A DNA stretch of 64,000 nucleotides from Oreocharis arfaki. Lineage: Eukaryota > Chordata > Aves > Passeriformes > Paramythiidae. Below the pieces are notes generated by a model that saw only the letters and a program-made list of their open reading frames with translations, was not told the origin of the DNA and ran no database searches. The DNA is taken from positions 463,131 through 527,130 of the forward strand of contig VZRR01006570.1 in NCBI GenBank assembly GCA_013398015.1, written 5' to 3'. Every line of letters starts with the position of its first letter. Within the stretch, counting starts at the first letter, position 1. The translations under genes and the position numbers were made by a program. Shown piece by piece: positions 15,001-25,740 of the stretch.

Positions 15001-18000
15001 CCCATCCCAATTCCCAGATAATTGGTAAGAACTGTGTTCCCTGTTGGAAGCGTGCGTTTGCTGTCCAAGTGAACATGAAGTGCTTGGTCACTGCTAGTGC
15101 AGAGCCTGGTGAGATAGGAAAGGATTTCAGCAGGGATTTGCCTCCCAAATGCAGAAATGTGGAGTTTTTCCAATCAAACCTGGTTCTGTTTTGCAGAGGA
15201 GGTGAGCGAGGAGGAGATGAGTGAAGAGGAGGAACGGGAGAATGGAAACCACATCCCAGTTGGTACAATGCAAATACTGGCTCCTTTAAAGAAGTGTTTG
15301 GCTGAGTTTTTGCAGCAGAATAAATCTATTTCTGCAAATATTTAAAATACTTTCAATGCCCATTCTCATGTCAAACTCAGTAATTCCTTGAAATCTGCTC
15401 CAGGCTTTATGTTTAGAGGGAATCAGTCTGATGAGCTGATGTTCCCTTCTTTTTCATTTTGTGTTCTTTTGTCCTGTCCTCTCATCACAAAAGCTTTGCA
15501 GTCAGAATGGAGAGCTGGGTCAGTTTTCTCTGTCATTCTGCTATAAAGATTTATTTTTCTGACCTGCTGCATTAACCCTGGAAGTTGTAGGTCCATGACT
15601 GTGAATTCCTGAAAGCATCACCTCTGCCTAGAGGAGAAATTGGGCTTCTCCATGATCCTCTCCCATGCAGTGATCAATGTCACCACCTTAATTTGCTTAA
15701 AGCTGAGCTTAATTATTCCAGGCAGCTCCTCTTTCCACCACTGATTCTGACTTTTAAAGTTACAGAGTCGAGGTTTGACCGAGATTCAGCAGGGAGTGAG
15801 GTGGAGGAGGAGGAGGTCGGGGAGGGATCCCCTCACTCCAATGCCATGACAGAAGGGGAATATATTCCTGATTCTCCAGCTTCCTCCCCCATTGAGCTGA
15901 AACAGGAGCTTCCCAAGTATCTTCCTGCACTCCAGGTAGGGCATCACCCTCTTAAATGTAGATAAGAATGTCATTATATAATTGATACCTGTTATCTTGG
16001 TATTGCTGCCTGAAAATTGATCCTGGTGAGGGAAGAGTTCTGTTGCCATAAACAGAAGCTGGCTGTTCTTTATGTAGCCAACAGCAAAGTGTAGAAATGT
16101 GAATAAAAATCAGATTTTGACTAATTAATCATGTGAAAGGTAACTGTGAAAGGTGCTGAGTTGCTGCCTTTGTGGCAGATATTTCAGATTATTCTGTGCA
16201 AAAGTGAGTGGAATAATTCAGTTAATCTGCTGAAACACAGGTTATGTCCAGGATTCCTTTAGAAATGCTATGAAAAATAAACCCCAAAGATCCCTTTCTC
16301 ATATGCTGCAGCTATATAGATAAATTCTTCTGGTGAATTTTAACTATGTCTATGAAGCTGCTGCAGTTTACTGTATGTTTTTTTTTTAAAAATCCAACCA
16401 AAACCTTCCCCCAGATGCTGGAGGAGTAAATACTGTCCCTCTGTTTTTTCAGGGATGTCGCAGCGTGGAGGAATTCCAGTGTTTGAACAGGATTGAAGAA
16501 GGAACTTATGGTGTGGTGTACAGGGCAAAGGACAAAAAGACTGGTGGGTATCAGTGCCCTCCAGTTTCTTCAGGGTTTTTAGGGCTGCACTTGTGTGCAA
16601 ATTATGGTTCTGCAAACAGAATCTATTTTAAATACTTTTTACCAGCAAGCTGGTTGCTTTCAAGGCCAAGCAGCACGGTTAATTAAATATTTAATCACTG
16701 AGAGAACACTGGGGGGCCTGGTAATGTGAATTTATTAACTGTCTGATGGGAAATGTGTCTCCTTTGCAGATGAAATTGTGGCTCTGAAGCGGCTGAAGAT
16801 GGAAAAGGAGAAGGAAGGCTTTCCCATTACTTCTCTGAGAGAAATAAACACAATTCTGAAAGCACAGCACCTAAATATTGTCACCGTCAGAGTAAGGCTG
16901 CAATCCTTTATCTCAAAAGTGCTTTTGTTCTTGAAATATTCCTCTTAGCTTTTAAATGCCTCATAAAATACCAGCACCCCTGGCAGAGCTGCCTTTTGTG
17001 AACGGCTGTGTGCTGCTCATGAGGCTGTATAGACATCACTGTCTCCATAATCTGATGTTTTGCAAAAAATGAGCTGAGTTTTTAATAGAAAAAATACATT
17101 TTCTGAGGATCTGACCGATGGCAGCCTCCATCCTCTTGCCAGCACACGTCTAAGATTGATTTTGGATGCTTTCTAAATCAGTGTGCAGGTTTTGATCGTC
17201 TGTTTCTGCGTCGCAGGAGATCGTTGTGGGCAGTAACATGGATAAAATCTATATTGTGATGAACTATGTGGAACACGACCTCAAGAGCCTGATGGAAACA
17301 ATGAAACAGCCTTTTCTGCCAGGTACTGTTTGCCACAGTCCCCTGGAATTCTCAGAGCTGGAGAAGTGGCCAACACAAATGGCAGTGGCCCTGCTGGCAG
17401 CAGAGACGTGGCTTTGGGCAGTGCCATGTGTTGCTTTGGAATGTCCTGTGTTCCTTGGAGCTGAGACTTCCTGGCTTGTTCTGTTTGTTCTGTAAAACCT
17501 GACACGAGTTAAGGCTGGCTCTTGGCTGGCACTGCTGATCCTCGTGGTGATAGCTGGTGACAAATCCAGTTGGTGTGTTTGGGGTGGAGTGGAGCTGCTC
17601 AGAGGTGAAACTGGGGGAGTTTCCCCTGTGCTGAACTGGAAAAGAACACTGGGCTTTAATCTTGGCTGCTTCCTTTGAGAGACAATAATTTCTGAGCACA
17701 ATTTGGCTGCATTCCAGCTGCCCAGATGAATTTTGCTGTGTTGGCAGCTCTGTGGGTGTGACTGCTCCTGTTGTGGGACACATTTTTATGGTGCGGGCTC
17801 TGCTGTGCTTTTAACTTGCCACTCCTTCCTGCCCCCTTCCCCTGTTCTACAAACAAACAAAACCACAATTAAAGGTAGATTTATTTTCTTCAATGCATTT
17901 GGGGTTTTTTTCCTCTCATTCCAGGGGAAGTGAAGACTTTGATGATTCAATTACTGAGAGGGGTCAAACACCTCCACGACAACTGGATCCTGCACCGAGA

Positions 18001-21000
18001 CTTGAAAACTTCCAACCTGCTGCTCAGTCATTCAGGCATTCTAAAAGTAAGAATTAGGAAAAAAAAAATTGAGGCAATCAGGACAAATTCTATGCTGCAG
18101 AATTACAGAGTTCTAGCTGTGCCCAGAGCTGAGCACAGTTCTGTGCAGTGACCATTCACTGATGGTGAATGAGCAGTGCTGGAAATGCTGCTTGTTTTCC
18201 TTTCAGGTTGGAGATTTTGGATTAGCCAGGGAATATGGGTCTCCCCTGAAGCCCTACACCCCTGTGGTTGTGACACTGTGGTACAGAGCTCCAGAGCTGT
18301 TGCTTGGAGCAAAGGTGAGTTCCTCCTTGTTCTTTTGGCTGCTGGAGCGGTGTGTCTGCAGCCTGACTGTATTTTATAAATCATGGACAAAGTGGGAGCA
18401 TGCTTGGGTCTTTAGAGGGGAAAATCCTGAATATTCAGTATTATTCTTCCAAATGACACAGCTGAAAACCTTCCATCTTCCCCAGGCACAGGGTGGGTGG
18501 GTGACAGGTGGGTTTTGTCCCTTGGAATGCTGATGTGGTCAGTGCTGGTGGATTCCTCATGGATCATGGCAAACTGGCACCTTTGGCAGCTGGATTTTTA
18601 AATGTCTCTTTAAATCAGTCTTAAACTTGTGACACCTGAGAGCAGAACAAGGTACTGGCACTATTCTAGAGTGTTCCCTGCTGATAACTGAGATCTGGGT
18701 GAATTCAGCAGGGTTCTGTAGGGCTGCAGTGACAAGAACCACGCCAGAAAAAAATACTGATTTATCAGCTGTGCTGCTTTGTTTGTGAGTGGAAAAGAGA
18801 GGCATCAGCGTGGAGACTTTCACCTTTCATCCTAAAATATTTATGTACATGGATATTGCTCATAATTCACAGTAATTATAACTTCTGAATAAATACAGTT
18901 GAGGCCTGACCCTTGGGTATGGGACTGGTTGTGGGTGTTGTGCTCAAAAAAACCCAAATAAACCCCCCCAAGAACCACAACACCCCTCCAAACAACTCAG
19001 TGAAAATATCTTCCTGATTTTTCTGAGGTGTGATTTTATTTCCCTGCTTTCCAGGAATATTCCACAGCCATAGACATGTGGTCAGTGGGGTGTATTTTTG
19101 GGGAGCTGCTGACACAGAAGCCGCTGTTCCCAGGGAAGTCAGAAATCGACCAGATTAACAAAGTTTTTAAGGTAATTTTTTAAAATATTTTTGGATTCTG
19201 ACTGGTTTTAAAAACAGGAACATTGGAGTAGTGCTTGTTGCTCTTTAACAGAGATTCAGCCTTAATAAAAAGCTCTTTAATCTGCTTTACAACACCTTGA
19301 GTAGGCCGAGACCACGATTTGTTCTGTCTCTTTTCTCTGGATACTTCCCAACCCCTAATGAATAAATAAAGGGTTGCACTCTGAGTTTATTAAGGAGATA
19401 TTTTAAATTTGCAGGATCTGGGTACTCCCAGTGAAAAAATCTGGCCTGGTTACAACGAGCTGCCAGCAGTGAAGAAAATGACCTTCACAGAGTATCCCTA
19501 CAACAACCTCCGCAAGAGATTCGGGGCTCTCCTCTCTGACCAGGGCTTTGACCTGATGAACAAGTGGGTGCCAACTTCCAGGGGATCCTTGGGAATATGT
19601 GGGCAGGAAAGCAATTTTCTGTGCTGTGAAAGGTTTATAAAATCTACCCCAGGCTGTGCAGTTACACTGTGGTACAGGAGTACCTGGTGTATTCACAGAA
19701 TGTCTAAAATCTCCCTTTTAAATAGCAAAAGAGCATTGTGAAATATTCTGATGGAATTATCCTGGAGCCCTGGGGAGCTTTGTCTGGCTGTCCAGAGGGT
19801 CTGAGGTACCCTTGTGGTTTAAACCTCTGAGCAGATCCCTACAGAAGCTGCTTGGATGTGTAGTTGCAGCTGCTGTCCCATTAATTACAGGTTCGTGGAG
19901 GAGCCTGCCTTAAAAACCAGCTCTGTTAGATGATATGGCAGCAATCATTAACAGAATCACACCCAGTTACTAGAATTGCACCTAATACCCAGTCATAGAA
20001 TACACAGAATTAATAGAGTTACCCCAAATTAATGGAATTATACTTAATATCCACTCTTGGAATTACACCTAATACCCAGTAATAAAATTATATCCAATAC
20101 CAGCAATAGAATTAAACCAAATTAATAGAATTATACCCAATACCAGTGGTAGAATTATACCAAATTAATAGTTATACCCATTACCTGGTCATAGAATTAT
20201 ACCCAATACCCATAGAATTGTGCCCAATTAACAGAGTTCTGCCCAAAACCCAGTAATAAAATTATATCCAATACCAGCAATAGAATTAAACCAAATTAAT
20301 AGAATTATACCCAATACCCATAGAATTGTGCCCAATTAACAGAGTTCTGCCCAAAACCCAGTAATAAAATTATACCAAATAAATAGAATTAAACCCAATA
20401 CCCAGTAAGAGAATTAAACCAAATTAACAGAATTCTACCCAATACCTCCCCTATAGAATTACATCCAATTAATAGAATTACACCCAATACAAGTCATAGA
20501 ATTAAACCCAGTACCTAGTAAGAGAATTAAACCCAATTAACAGAATTCTACCCAATACCCAGTAATAAAATTATACCAAATAAATAGAATTAAACCCAAT
20601 ACCCAGTAATAGAATTAAACCCAATACCCAGTAATGGAATTAAACCCAATTAACAGAATTCTACCCAAAACCCAGTAATAAAATTATACCAAATAAATAG
20701 AATTAAACCCAATACCCAGTAATAGAATTAAACCCAATACCCAGTAATGGAATTAAACCAAATTAACAGAATTCTGCCCAAAACCCAGTAATAAAATTAT
20801 ACCAAATAAATAGAATTAAACCCAGTACCCAGTAATAGAATTAAACCCAATACCAGTAATAGAATTAAACCAAATTAACAGAATTCTACCCAATACCCCG
20901 CTATAGAATTACATCCAATTAATAGAATTACACCCAACACCAGTAATAGAATTATCCCCAGTACCCCGTGCCAGAATTGTCTTAAACATCCCAAAACCCT

Positions 21001-22906
21001 CAGCCTCATTCCTGACCAAATCCCAATGAAATGTCCACGTTTCCCCTCGTCCCTGGCAGCTTCCTGACCTATTACCCAGCGCGCAGGATCACGGCCGAGG
21101 ACGGGCTGAAGCACGAGTACTTCCGTGAGACCCCGCTGCCCATCGACCCCTCCATGTTCCCCACCTGGCCAGCCAAGAGCGAGCAGCAGCGGGTCAAGAG
21201 GGGCACCAGCCCCCGGCCCCCCGAGGGAGGGCTGGGCTACAGCCAGCTGGTGAGTGTGGCACGGCTCCAGAGCCTGCCCTGGGGCTGGGCACGTGGGCTC
21301 TGCCCAGCTTTCCATCCCAGAGCCAGTGCTGGTGAGTGTGGCACGGCTCCAGAGCCTCCCTGGGGCTGGGCATGGGGGCTCTGCCCAGCTTTCCATCCCA
21401 GAGCCAGTGCTGGTGAGTGTGGCACGGCTCCAGAGCCTGCCCTGGGGCTGGGCATGGGGGCTCTGCCCAGCTTTCCTTCCCAGAGCCAGTGCTGGTGAGT
21501 GTGGCACGGCTCCAGAGCCTCACCATGGGCTCTGTGCTGCTGGGATTCTGTTGGGATCCTGAGATTCACCTGGACTGGCAGGGAATGTCCAGCTTTCCTT
21601 CCCAAGTTCAGTGCTGATGAGTTGGGCACTGGAATTGTCTTTGGGCACTGGAATTGCCTGCCCAGGGAGGGGTGGAGTCACTGTCCCTGGAGGGGTTTAA
21701 CAAAGCCTGGAGGTGGCACTCGGTGCCAGGGTTTGGTTGGTGAGGAGGTGTTGGGTCGTAGGCTGGGCTTGATGGTCCCAAAGGTCTTTTCCAGCCTGGT
21801 TCATTCTGGGGTTCTGTGTGTGTGGCACAGCTCCAGAGCCTCACCTGGGCTGGGCACGTGGGCTCTGTGCTGCTGGCATTTGGTTGGGATCCTGAGATTC
21901 ACCTGGACTGGCAGGGAATGTCCAGCTTTCCTTCCCAGAGCCAGTGCTGGTGAGTTGGGCACAGCTCCAGAGCTTCCCTTGGGGCTGGGGCTGTTGTTGG
22001 GATCCTGAGATTGACCTGGGCTGGCAGGGAAAGCCCAGCTTTCCTTCCCAAAGCCAGTGCCAGTTACTGCTCTGCTCCCAGAATCACCATTTCAAGGCAG
22101 AATCAGAAGGAAATGATGTCTGGTTTTATCCCAGTGCAGAGCAGTTTCTCTTTTGAAAGTGTTCATTGTTTTATACTTTCAACTAAGCTGTTAAATTTGG
22201 AGTTGAAATAAATCCATAGAAACAGCCTCCTTTTTCCAGTCTTGGGGAATTGCTGGAAGGCCAGGCTGGTGTTCTGTGTGTGAGGATCTCTCTCTGTTCT
22301 GTCAGTCCATGGGAATTGTGCTGCTCACACAGTGTGGAACGTTAGGGTCCTAATTCCAGAAAATTCTCCTTACTGATTGCACGTCTCAGCGTGGCTCAAG
22401 TGGCACTGGACAATATTGTGCCCAAATTAAAGTTTAAATAATAAAAAAAGTTTATTTAGCTTTGGTTTGTCAGGGTGTAAACACTGCCATGGAGGATGTG
22501 CAGTGTGTGTTGGATGAGATGCTCAGTAAGTGGAGTTTACACTTATTTATACCCAAATTTTTTATCTTTTCCATGCAGTCAAAAGTGGGTACAGGAACTA
22601 GGAACACTCAAACTGCCCTCAGCAAAGAAAACTTTTAAAATGCCAATATTTAAAGATTATGAATAACCCAGCATCAGCCTTGAGTGTGATGCCACTAAAT
22701 CAAACATTTGTTTCTCATCTCGAGGTGCCTTTTTTGTTGTTGTTTTTAGGTTTTTGGAGAGGTAAATGCAGCTGCACAGCCCCTGATCAATGACCTGTGC
22801 TTGGTTTTCACAGGGTGATGATGATCTCAAAGACACAGGTTTCCATCTGACCACCACAAACCAAGGAGCATCTGCTGCAGGACCTGGCTTCAGCCTCAAG
22901 TTTTGA
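9012..22906 (+). CDS. CDK11B: CDK11 (PITSLRE) cyclin-dependent kinase, complete coding sequence
   Basis: Ser/Thr kinase that partners cyclin L in transcription/pre-mRNA splicing (p110 form) and acts in mitosis (p58 form). Coding exons: 9012-9122, 9729-9844, 10233-10357, 10928-11066, 11599-11729, 12845-12967, 14093-14188 (or 14090), 14324-14452, 15197-15262, 15760-15935, 16453-16543, 16770-16891, 17217-17322, 17925-18046, 18207-18314, 19055-19171, 19415-19563, 21060-21249, 22814-22906. All phases agree; the product is 769 aa (770 with the upstream acceptor), against about 795 in human. The start MGDEKDSWKVKTLDEILQEK is the family N-terminus. Charged RE/KE/RS-type coiled sequence covers about residues 25-250, then acidic tracts to about 340, then the kinase domain. 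Key residues are GTYGVVY 421-427, Lys441, PITSLRE 453-459, HRDLK 534-538 and DFG 554-556. The end ...AGPGFSLKF is diagnostic. CDK11A and CDK11B cannot be told apart here; a single copy is present. Confidence 0.97.
11275..11325 (+). mobile_element. degenerate CR1-like 3' end
   Basis: The words gattggatggtcttttagag and gttttttccaacctt are in the order found at CR1 3' ends, in plus orientation within a CDK11 intron. The match is short and eroded. Confidence 0.4.
14210..14259 (+). repeat. 3 x 18-bp tandem repeat
   Basis: gatgtaattaattgtaca is repeated exactly with starts at 14210, 14228 and 14246 (the third copy is partial), in the CDK11 intron before the acidic exon. Confidence 0.9.
14324..14452 (+). 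CDS. CDK11B: CDK11 acidic-tract exon
   Basis: Encodes ESGSGSEEEEEESSSEGSEE and a further Glu-rich run written in imperfect GAG/GAA repeats. This is the length-variable acidic region of CDK11, which is longer in human. It is flanked by a 3 x 18-bp repeat in the preceding intron (14210-14259). Confidence 0.93.
15217..15219 (+). promoter_or_regulatory. CDK11B: internal ATG of the CDK11 p58 isoform
   Basis: In-frame Met (residue 331 of the 769-aa form) in the context EEVSEEEMSEEEERENGNH. From this Met to the stop is 439 codons, equal to the known p58 length. In mammals p58 is made by cap-independent internal initiation at G2/M. The start codon and surroundings are conserved here, but IRES activity cannot be read from sequence. 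Confidence 0.75.
16453..19563 (+). CDS. CDK11B: CDK11 kinase-domain exons
   Basis: Seven exons and introns covering the catalytic core: 16453-16543 (P-loop EEGTYGVVY with inhibitory Thr/Tyr positions), 16770-16891 (VALKRLKM and PITSLRE), 17217-17322, 17925-18046 (ILHRDLKTSNLLL), 18207-18314 (GDFGLAREYG, TPVVVTLWYRAPE), 19055-19171 (IDMWSVGCIFGELL) and 19415-19563. All catalytic residues expected for an active CDK are present. The last exon ends AAC AA|gtgggt and is completed by C from the next exon, so the residue is Asn where mammals have Lys (MNKFLTYFP to MNNFLTYYP). Confidence 0.95.
19950..20960 (+). repeat. ~1-kb AT-rich satellite with 113-bp higher-order period
   Basis: Built from ~20-25-bp monomers of the type AATAGAATTAAACCCAATAC / CCAGTAAT, nearly free of G on this strand. 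The word ACAGAATTCT recurs at 20427, 20540, 20653, 20766 and 20878, giving periods of 113, 113, 113 and 112 bp. Upstream copies (ACAGAGTTCT at 20231 and 20339) are less regular. It occupies most of the CDK11 intron 19564-21059 and ends about 100 bp before the next exon. Confidence 0.9.
21060..21249 (+). CDS. CDK11B: CDK11 penultimate coding exon
   Basis: Encodes (N)FLTYYPARRITAEDGLKHEY, then the conserved RETPLPIDPSMFPTWPAKSE, QQRVKRGTSPRPPEGGLG and YSQL. The acceptor is ccctggcag at 21059. The donor GTGAGT at 21250 is the first of a tandem series of near-identical donors. The reading frame stays open without the splice to 21498. Confidence 0.95.
21240..21530 (+). repeat. ~82-bp tandem array repeating a 5' splice-site sequence
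   Basis: Units begin at (C/T)GCTG|GTGAGTGTGGCACGG with GT at 21250, 21332, 21413 and 21495 (periods 82, 81, 82). Each continues through ctccagagcct, ggggctgggca and ctctgcccagctttcc. Related, more diverged copies follow to about 22075, including another gtgagt at 21950. Confidence 0.9.
21640..21820 (+). mobile_element. CR1 LINE 3' end lying between minisatellite-like copies
   Basis: Ordered CR1 landmarks in plus orientation: gcctgcccagggaggggtgg, agtcactgtccctggagg, ggtggcactcggtgcc, gggcttgatggtcccaaagg and tcttttccagcctggttc, ending near ttctggggttctgtg. Sequence related to the flanking ~82-bp array appears on both sides. Confidence 0.8.
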
Positions 22907-23305
22907 ACTCAACGTGAAAAAGGGGGGGAAAAAAACCCCCCACAAAGAAAGAGAAAAAAAAAAATCACCATTCATGTGAGTGGGTTTGAGTGCCCCAGTT
23001 CTGTTCTCCGTGTCAGGGGCGCCAGATGTTTTTCCCTGTGAAAAAAACTCAAACATTATCACAGATTCCAAGGCTCTTGCTTTATAAATCAATGTGGAGT
23101 TTCACTGCTGCATTCCATTAGAGGACTGGAGTTACCTGAAAACCCCAGGATCATCACAAACTGTGACAAAGGACACCTTGAAATAACAGTCCTGGAACAG
23201 TTTCTGGTTTAATTCTTAGGGGTGTTTTTTTTTTGTTGAGTTTGTTTTGTTTTGTTTTGTTTTCCTTGTAAATTTGTAGAATTAAAATACATTTTCAATT
23301 GTTTA
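22814..23305 (+). other. CDK11B: CDK11 last exon: terminal coding segment and 3' UTR
   Basis: The acceptor ttttcacag precedes 22814. The coding part is 22814-22906 (GDDDLKDTGFHLTTTNQGAS to SLKF, TGA at 22904-22906). The 3' UTR has A-rich and T-rich runs. A variant signal ATTAAA at 23281-23286 is the likeliest polyadenylation signal. The mRNA end is therefore estimated near 23305. Confidence 0.7.
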
Positions 23306-24660
23306 ATAGTGAGAAGGATTTCATTGCTTCACATGCAGCAAAGTGGGATGTTGGTTGACAGTAAAGAGAGTTTATTTTTTATTTTAAGTAAGTAAATTGT
23401 TTTGTGTCTGAATATATTTGGGGCAACAAAAAAAAGGACAATTCTGAGGTTTGTGTCCTGTTATCTTGGAGAGAGCTGGGCTGGGTTTGATACTCCCTGG
23501 CCAGATTTTTTTTTTGTTCTGTAAATGTATTTACAGTGGTGCAAAACAAATTACTCTATTGTTTTATAAATCAAAAAGATTTAATATGGAGACTTGAAAC
23601 TTTATTTTCTGTGAAAGTTTTGGGGGTTTTTTTAAAATATTTTCCATCCAGAGAAGAGCTCAGCTTTAGTGGTTGTGTAATGCCACATTCCAGTCCTTTC
23701 TGGGGAAAGAGGAGAAGAGGAATCACGTTGGAATCTCATCCTCTGGAGCCCCTGATTTGTGAAGCTGTCACTTTGTTCTGGGAACAGGGAGATCTGGAAA
23801 ACACCACATTTTCATGCAACCCCAGCTGTTGGCCAGGCCAGGAAGGGATTAACTCAAATCCTAAACATTTTATCAGTTTCAGTACATTTTGGAGAGTTCT
23901 CCTGGGTCAAGGCCGTGGGGCTGGAATGTGGATGTGCTGCACTTGTGGTGAGTTGGGAAAGCAGTCTGCTTGTTTTCCTGTGGAGGAAGACAAATCCCTG
24001 CTCCCCTCTGAAGGAGAAACAGCTGGAACATCCCTGATTCCAGAACCCACTGAAAAGCAGGAGTGCAGGGAAGCTCTGAAGGATTAAACCATGACCCCAC
24101 TGCATAGTTTGGCTATGACATGGAATTATTCCCTTCCCAGCTTCCCTGCCCCCAGCTTTGCCAGCCACTCCTGAGCTCTTTTCCAGCTGCATGTGGCACT
24201 TTTACCTCATCCTGGGTGCCTGAGGGAGGAAATCACCTCATCTGCCACAGGACTCGAGGCTCAGACCCCTCAGGGACCAAGCTCTGAGCATTAAATGCCT
24301 GTTGGGATAAGAGGAAAACCCACAAAACCACGGGAAGGCACTTTGGGGGAAAAGCTGTTCTGTGGATGCTTGACCTGAGCGTGTTGGAATGGACAGCTGA
24401 GGAGCAAAACAGGGTTTGTGTGATCCTCATCCTCCTGAGCAGTGAAAGAAAAGCAAAATTATGGCTTAGCCTTGTAATTTCTTCTCTTGCACTGCACCAG
24501 GATGCAAAAAAAGGGCAGGAAAACACTCAGAGAGTGCTGAAGTTGTGCTTTTCCTGCCATCCCAGTGTTCCAGGGGCTGGAACAGCAGAGTCTGCTCCTG
24601 GATTGCAGCAGTTCACAGCGCCCCACACAGCTCCAGCTGACACTTTTCTTACAAAAAAAC
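23306..24660. other. convergent intergenic region, CDK11 to MMP23
   Basis: The two genes end toward each other here. Short open frames are present but have no recognisable similarity, splice structure or domain. An AATAAA on the minus strand at 23601-23606 could serve a longer MMP23 transcript. Confidence 0.45.
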
Positions 24661-24664
24661 GGTT

Positions 24665-24670
24665 TTTAAT
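24665..24670 (-). promoter_or_regulatory. MMP23B: candidate MMP23 polyadenylation signal
   Basis: ATTAAA on the minus strand about 215 nt after the MMP23 stop codon. This variant hexamer is the second most common; use is unproven. Confidence 0.35.
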
Positions 24671-24884
24671 TCTCTGTACAGCAAATAGTTGATAAATTCT
24701 TGATCATTAAAACTAATCTGGAAGAGTTTGACATTCCAGTAACAGTCTCAGAGTCTCTTTTGCCCTGGGTACCGAAGCAGCTGATGGAGAATTCAGTTGC
24801 ACTACTGGAGATTAAATATAAAAGGCCAAAGGAACAACTGGAAACAGAAGCAGCAGGAACTGGAGGGCTCATTCCAGGGCTGTG

Positions 24885-25740
24885 TCAGTGCTTCAGTCTG
24901 ATTCTCCAGGAATAAGTAGTCAGGATTCTTTCCTTTTTCTTCACTATGCAAGTGTAAGTCCCTTCGTTAATTGCATTTGCAATGATGCTCATGTGATCTT
25001 CATTTAGGGATAAATAACCTGGATAGGAATATTCCAGAAGCTCCTGATCTTTATACCAGCTGTCAGAAGGAAAAAGAACAGAAATTAAACTGGATATTTG
25101 TGGTAGGGGTTATTTCTACTAATAAATGTTGCTGAATAAGTTCATATAATTAAACCTCATTATCCACCTGAAATCCAAAGTGAACTTTAACAAAATACAG
25201 TTGAGTTTCACTCTGGATTTCAGGTGGATAATGAGGTTTAACAGGGCCCAGTCCTGAGTCATTGTGGAGTTTGGATCTCTGAAAGTTGATGGGAATTGGG
25301 GTCCTCAAGTCTCGACCAACTCGTGGATTTGAGCCAACCTAAATTTTAGATACATCCAGAACCTGCTCATACTTCAGTAACAACCAATTAATTCAAACCT
25401 GAAAGGGTAAATTTAAATTTTAGGTTTTTCTGCAGAATATAGCCAGGGAATTTGGCTTCATGGAGCTTTGTGCAATGTACAAAAATTGGATTTTATCCTT
25501 TTTGAGCTCCAGATTATAAACTCCATTCTTCTTTACCCTGTTTTGTCATCCTTCCTCCTGGTTTTTGGTGTGTAAAGTCTCCTAAGGCCTGGGGTAAGGG
25601 ACAGAGCACTTACTAGACTTTGCCTTTTTTATGGATGATCTTCTGCCCGCAGCGGAAGGTGACGTTCCTGCCCTCAGAAACTGTCTTGGTTTTGGTCCTT
25701 GGTGGGGGCAGAGTGGGGGGCACCGTTGGAAATGGGAATT
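24885..25740 (-). CDS. MMP23B: MMP23 Ig-like domain exons
   Basis: Exons 25614-25740 (Pro/Thr linker FPTVPPTLPPPRTKTK, then NVTFRCGQKIIHKKGKV) and 24885-25059 (WYKDQELLEYSYPGYLSL, GTYTCIVKK, TTYSWRIRLKH, TGA at 24885-24887). Two Cys and the W/YxC pattern define the Ig fold. The intron between them holds a long inverted repeat (25150-25241). Confidence 0.94.

Noticed and set aside
20875..21507. 210-codon open frame on the minus strand rich in repeated CHTHQ/PGQALEP motifs
   Set aside because: It is the antisense of the ~82-bp tandem array; the protein repeats simply mirror the DNA repeat, with no start context or domain.
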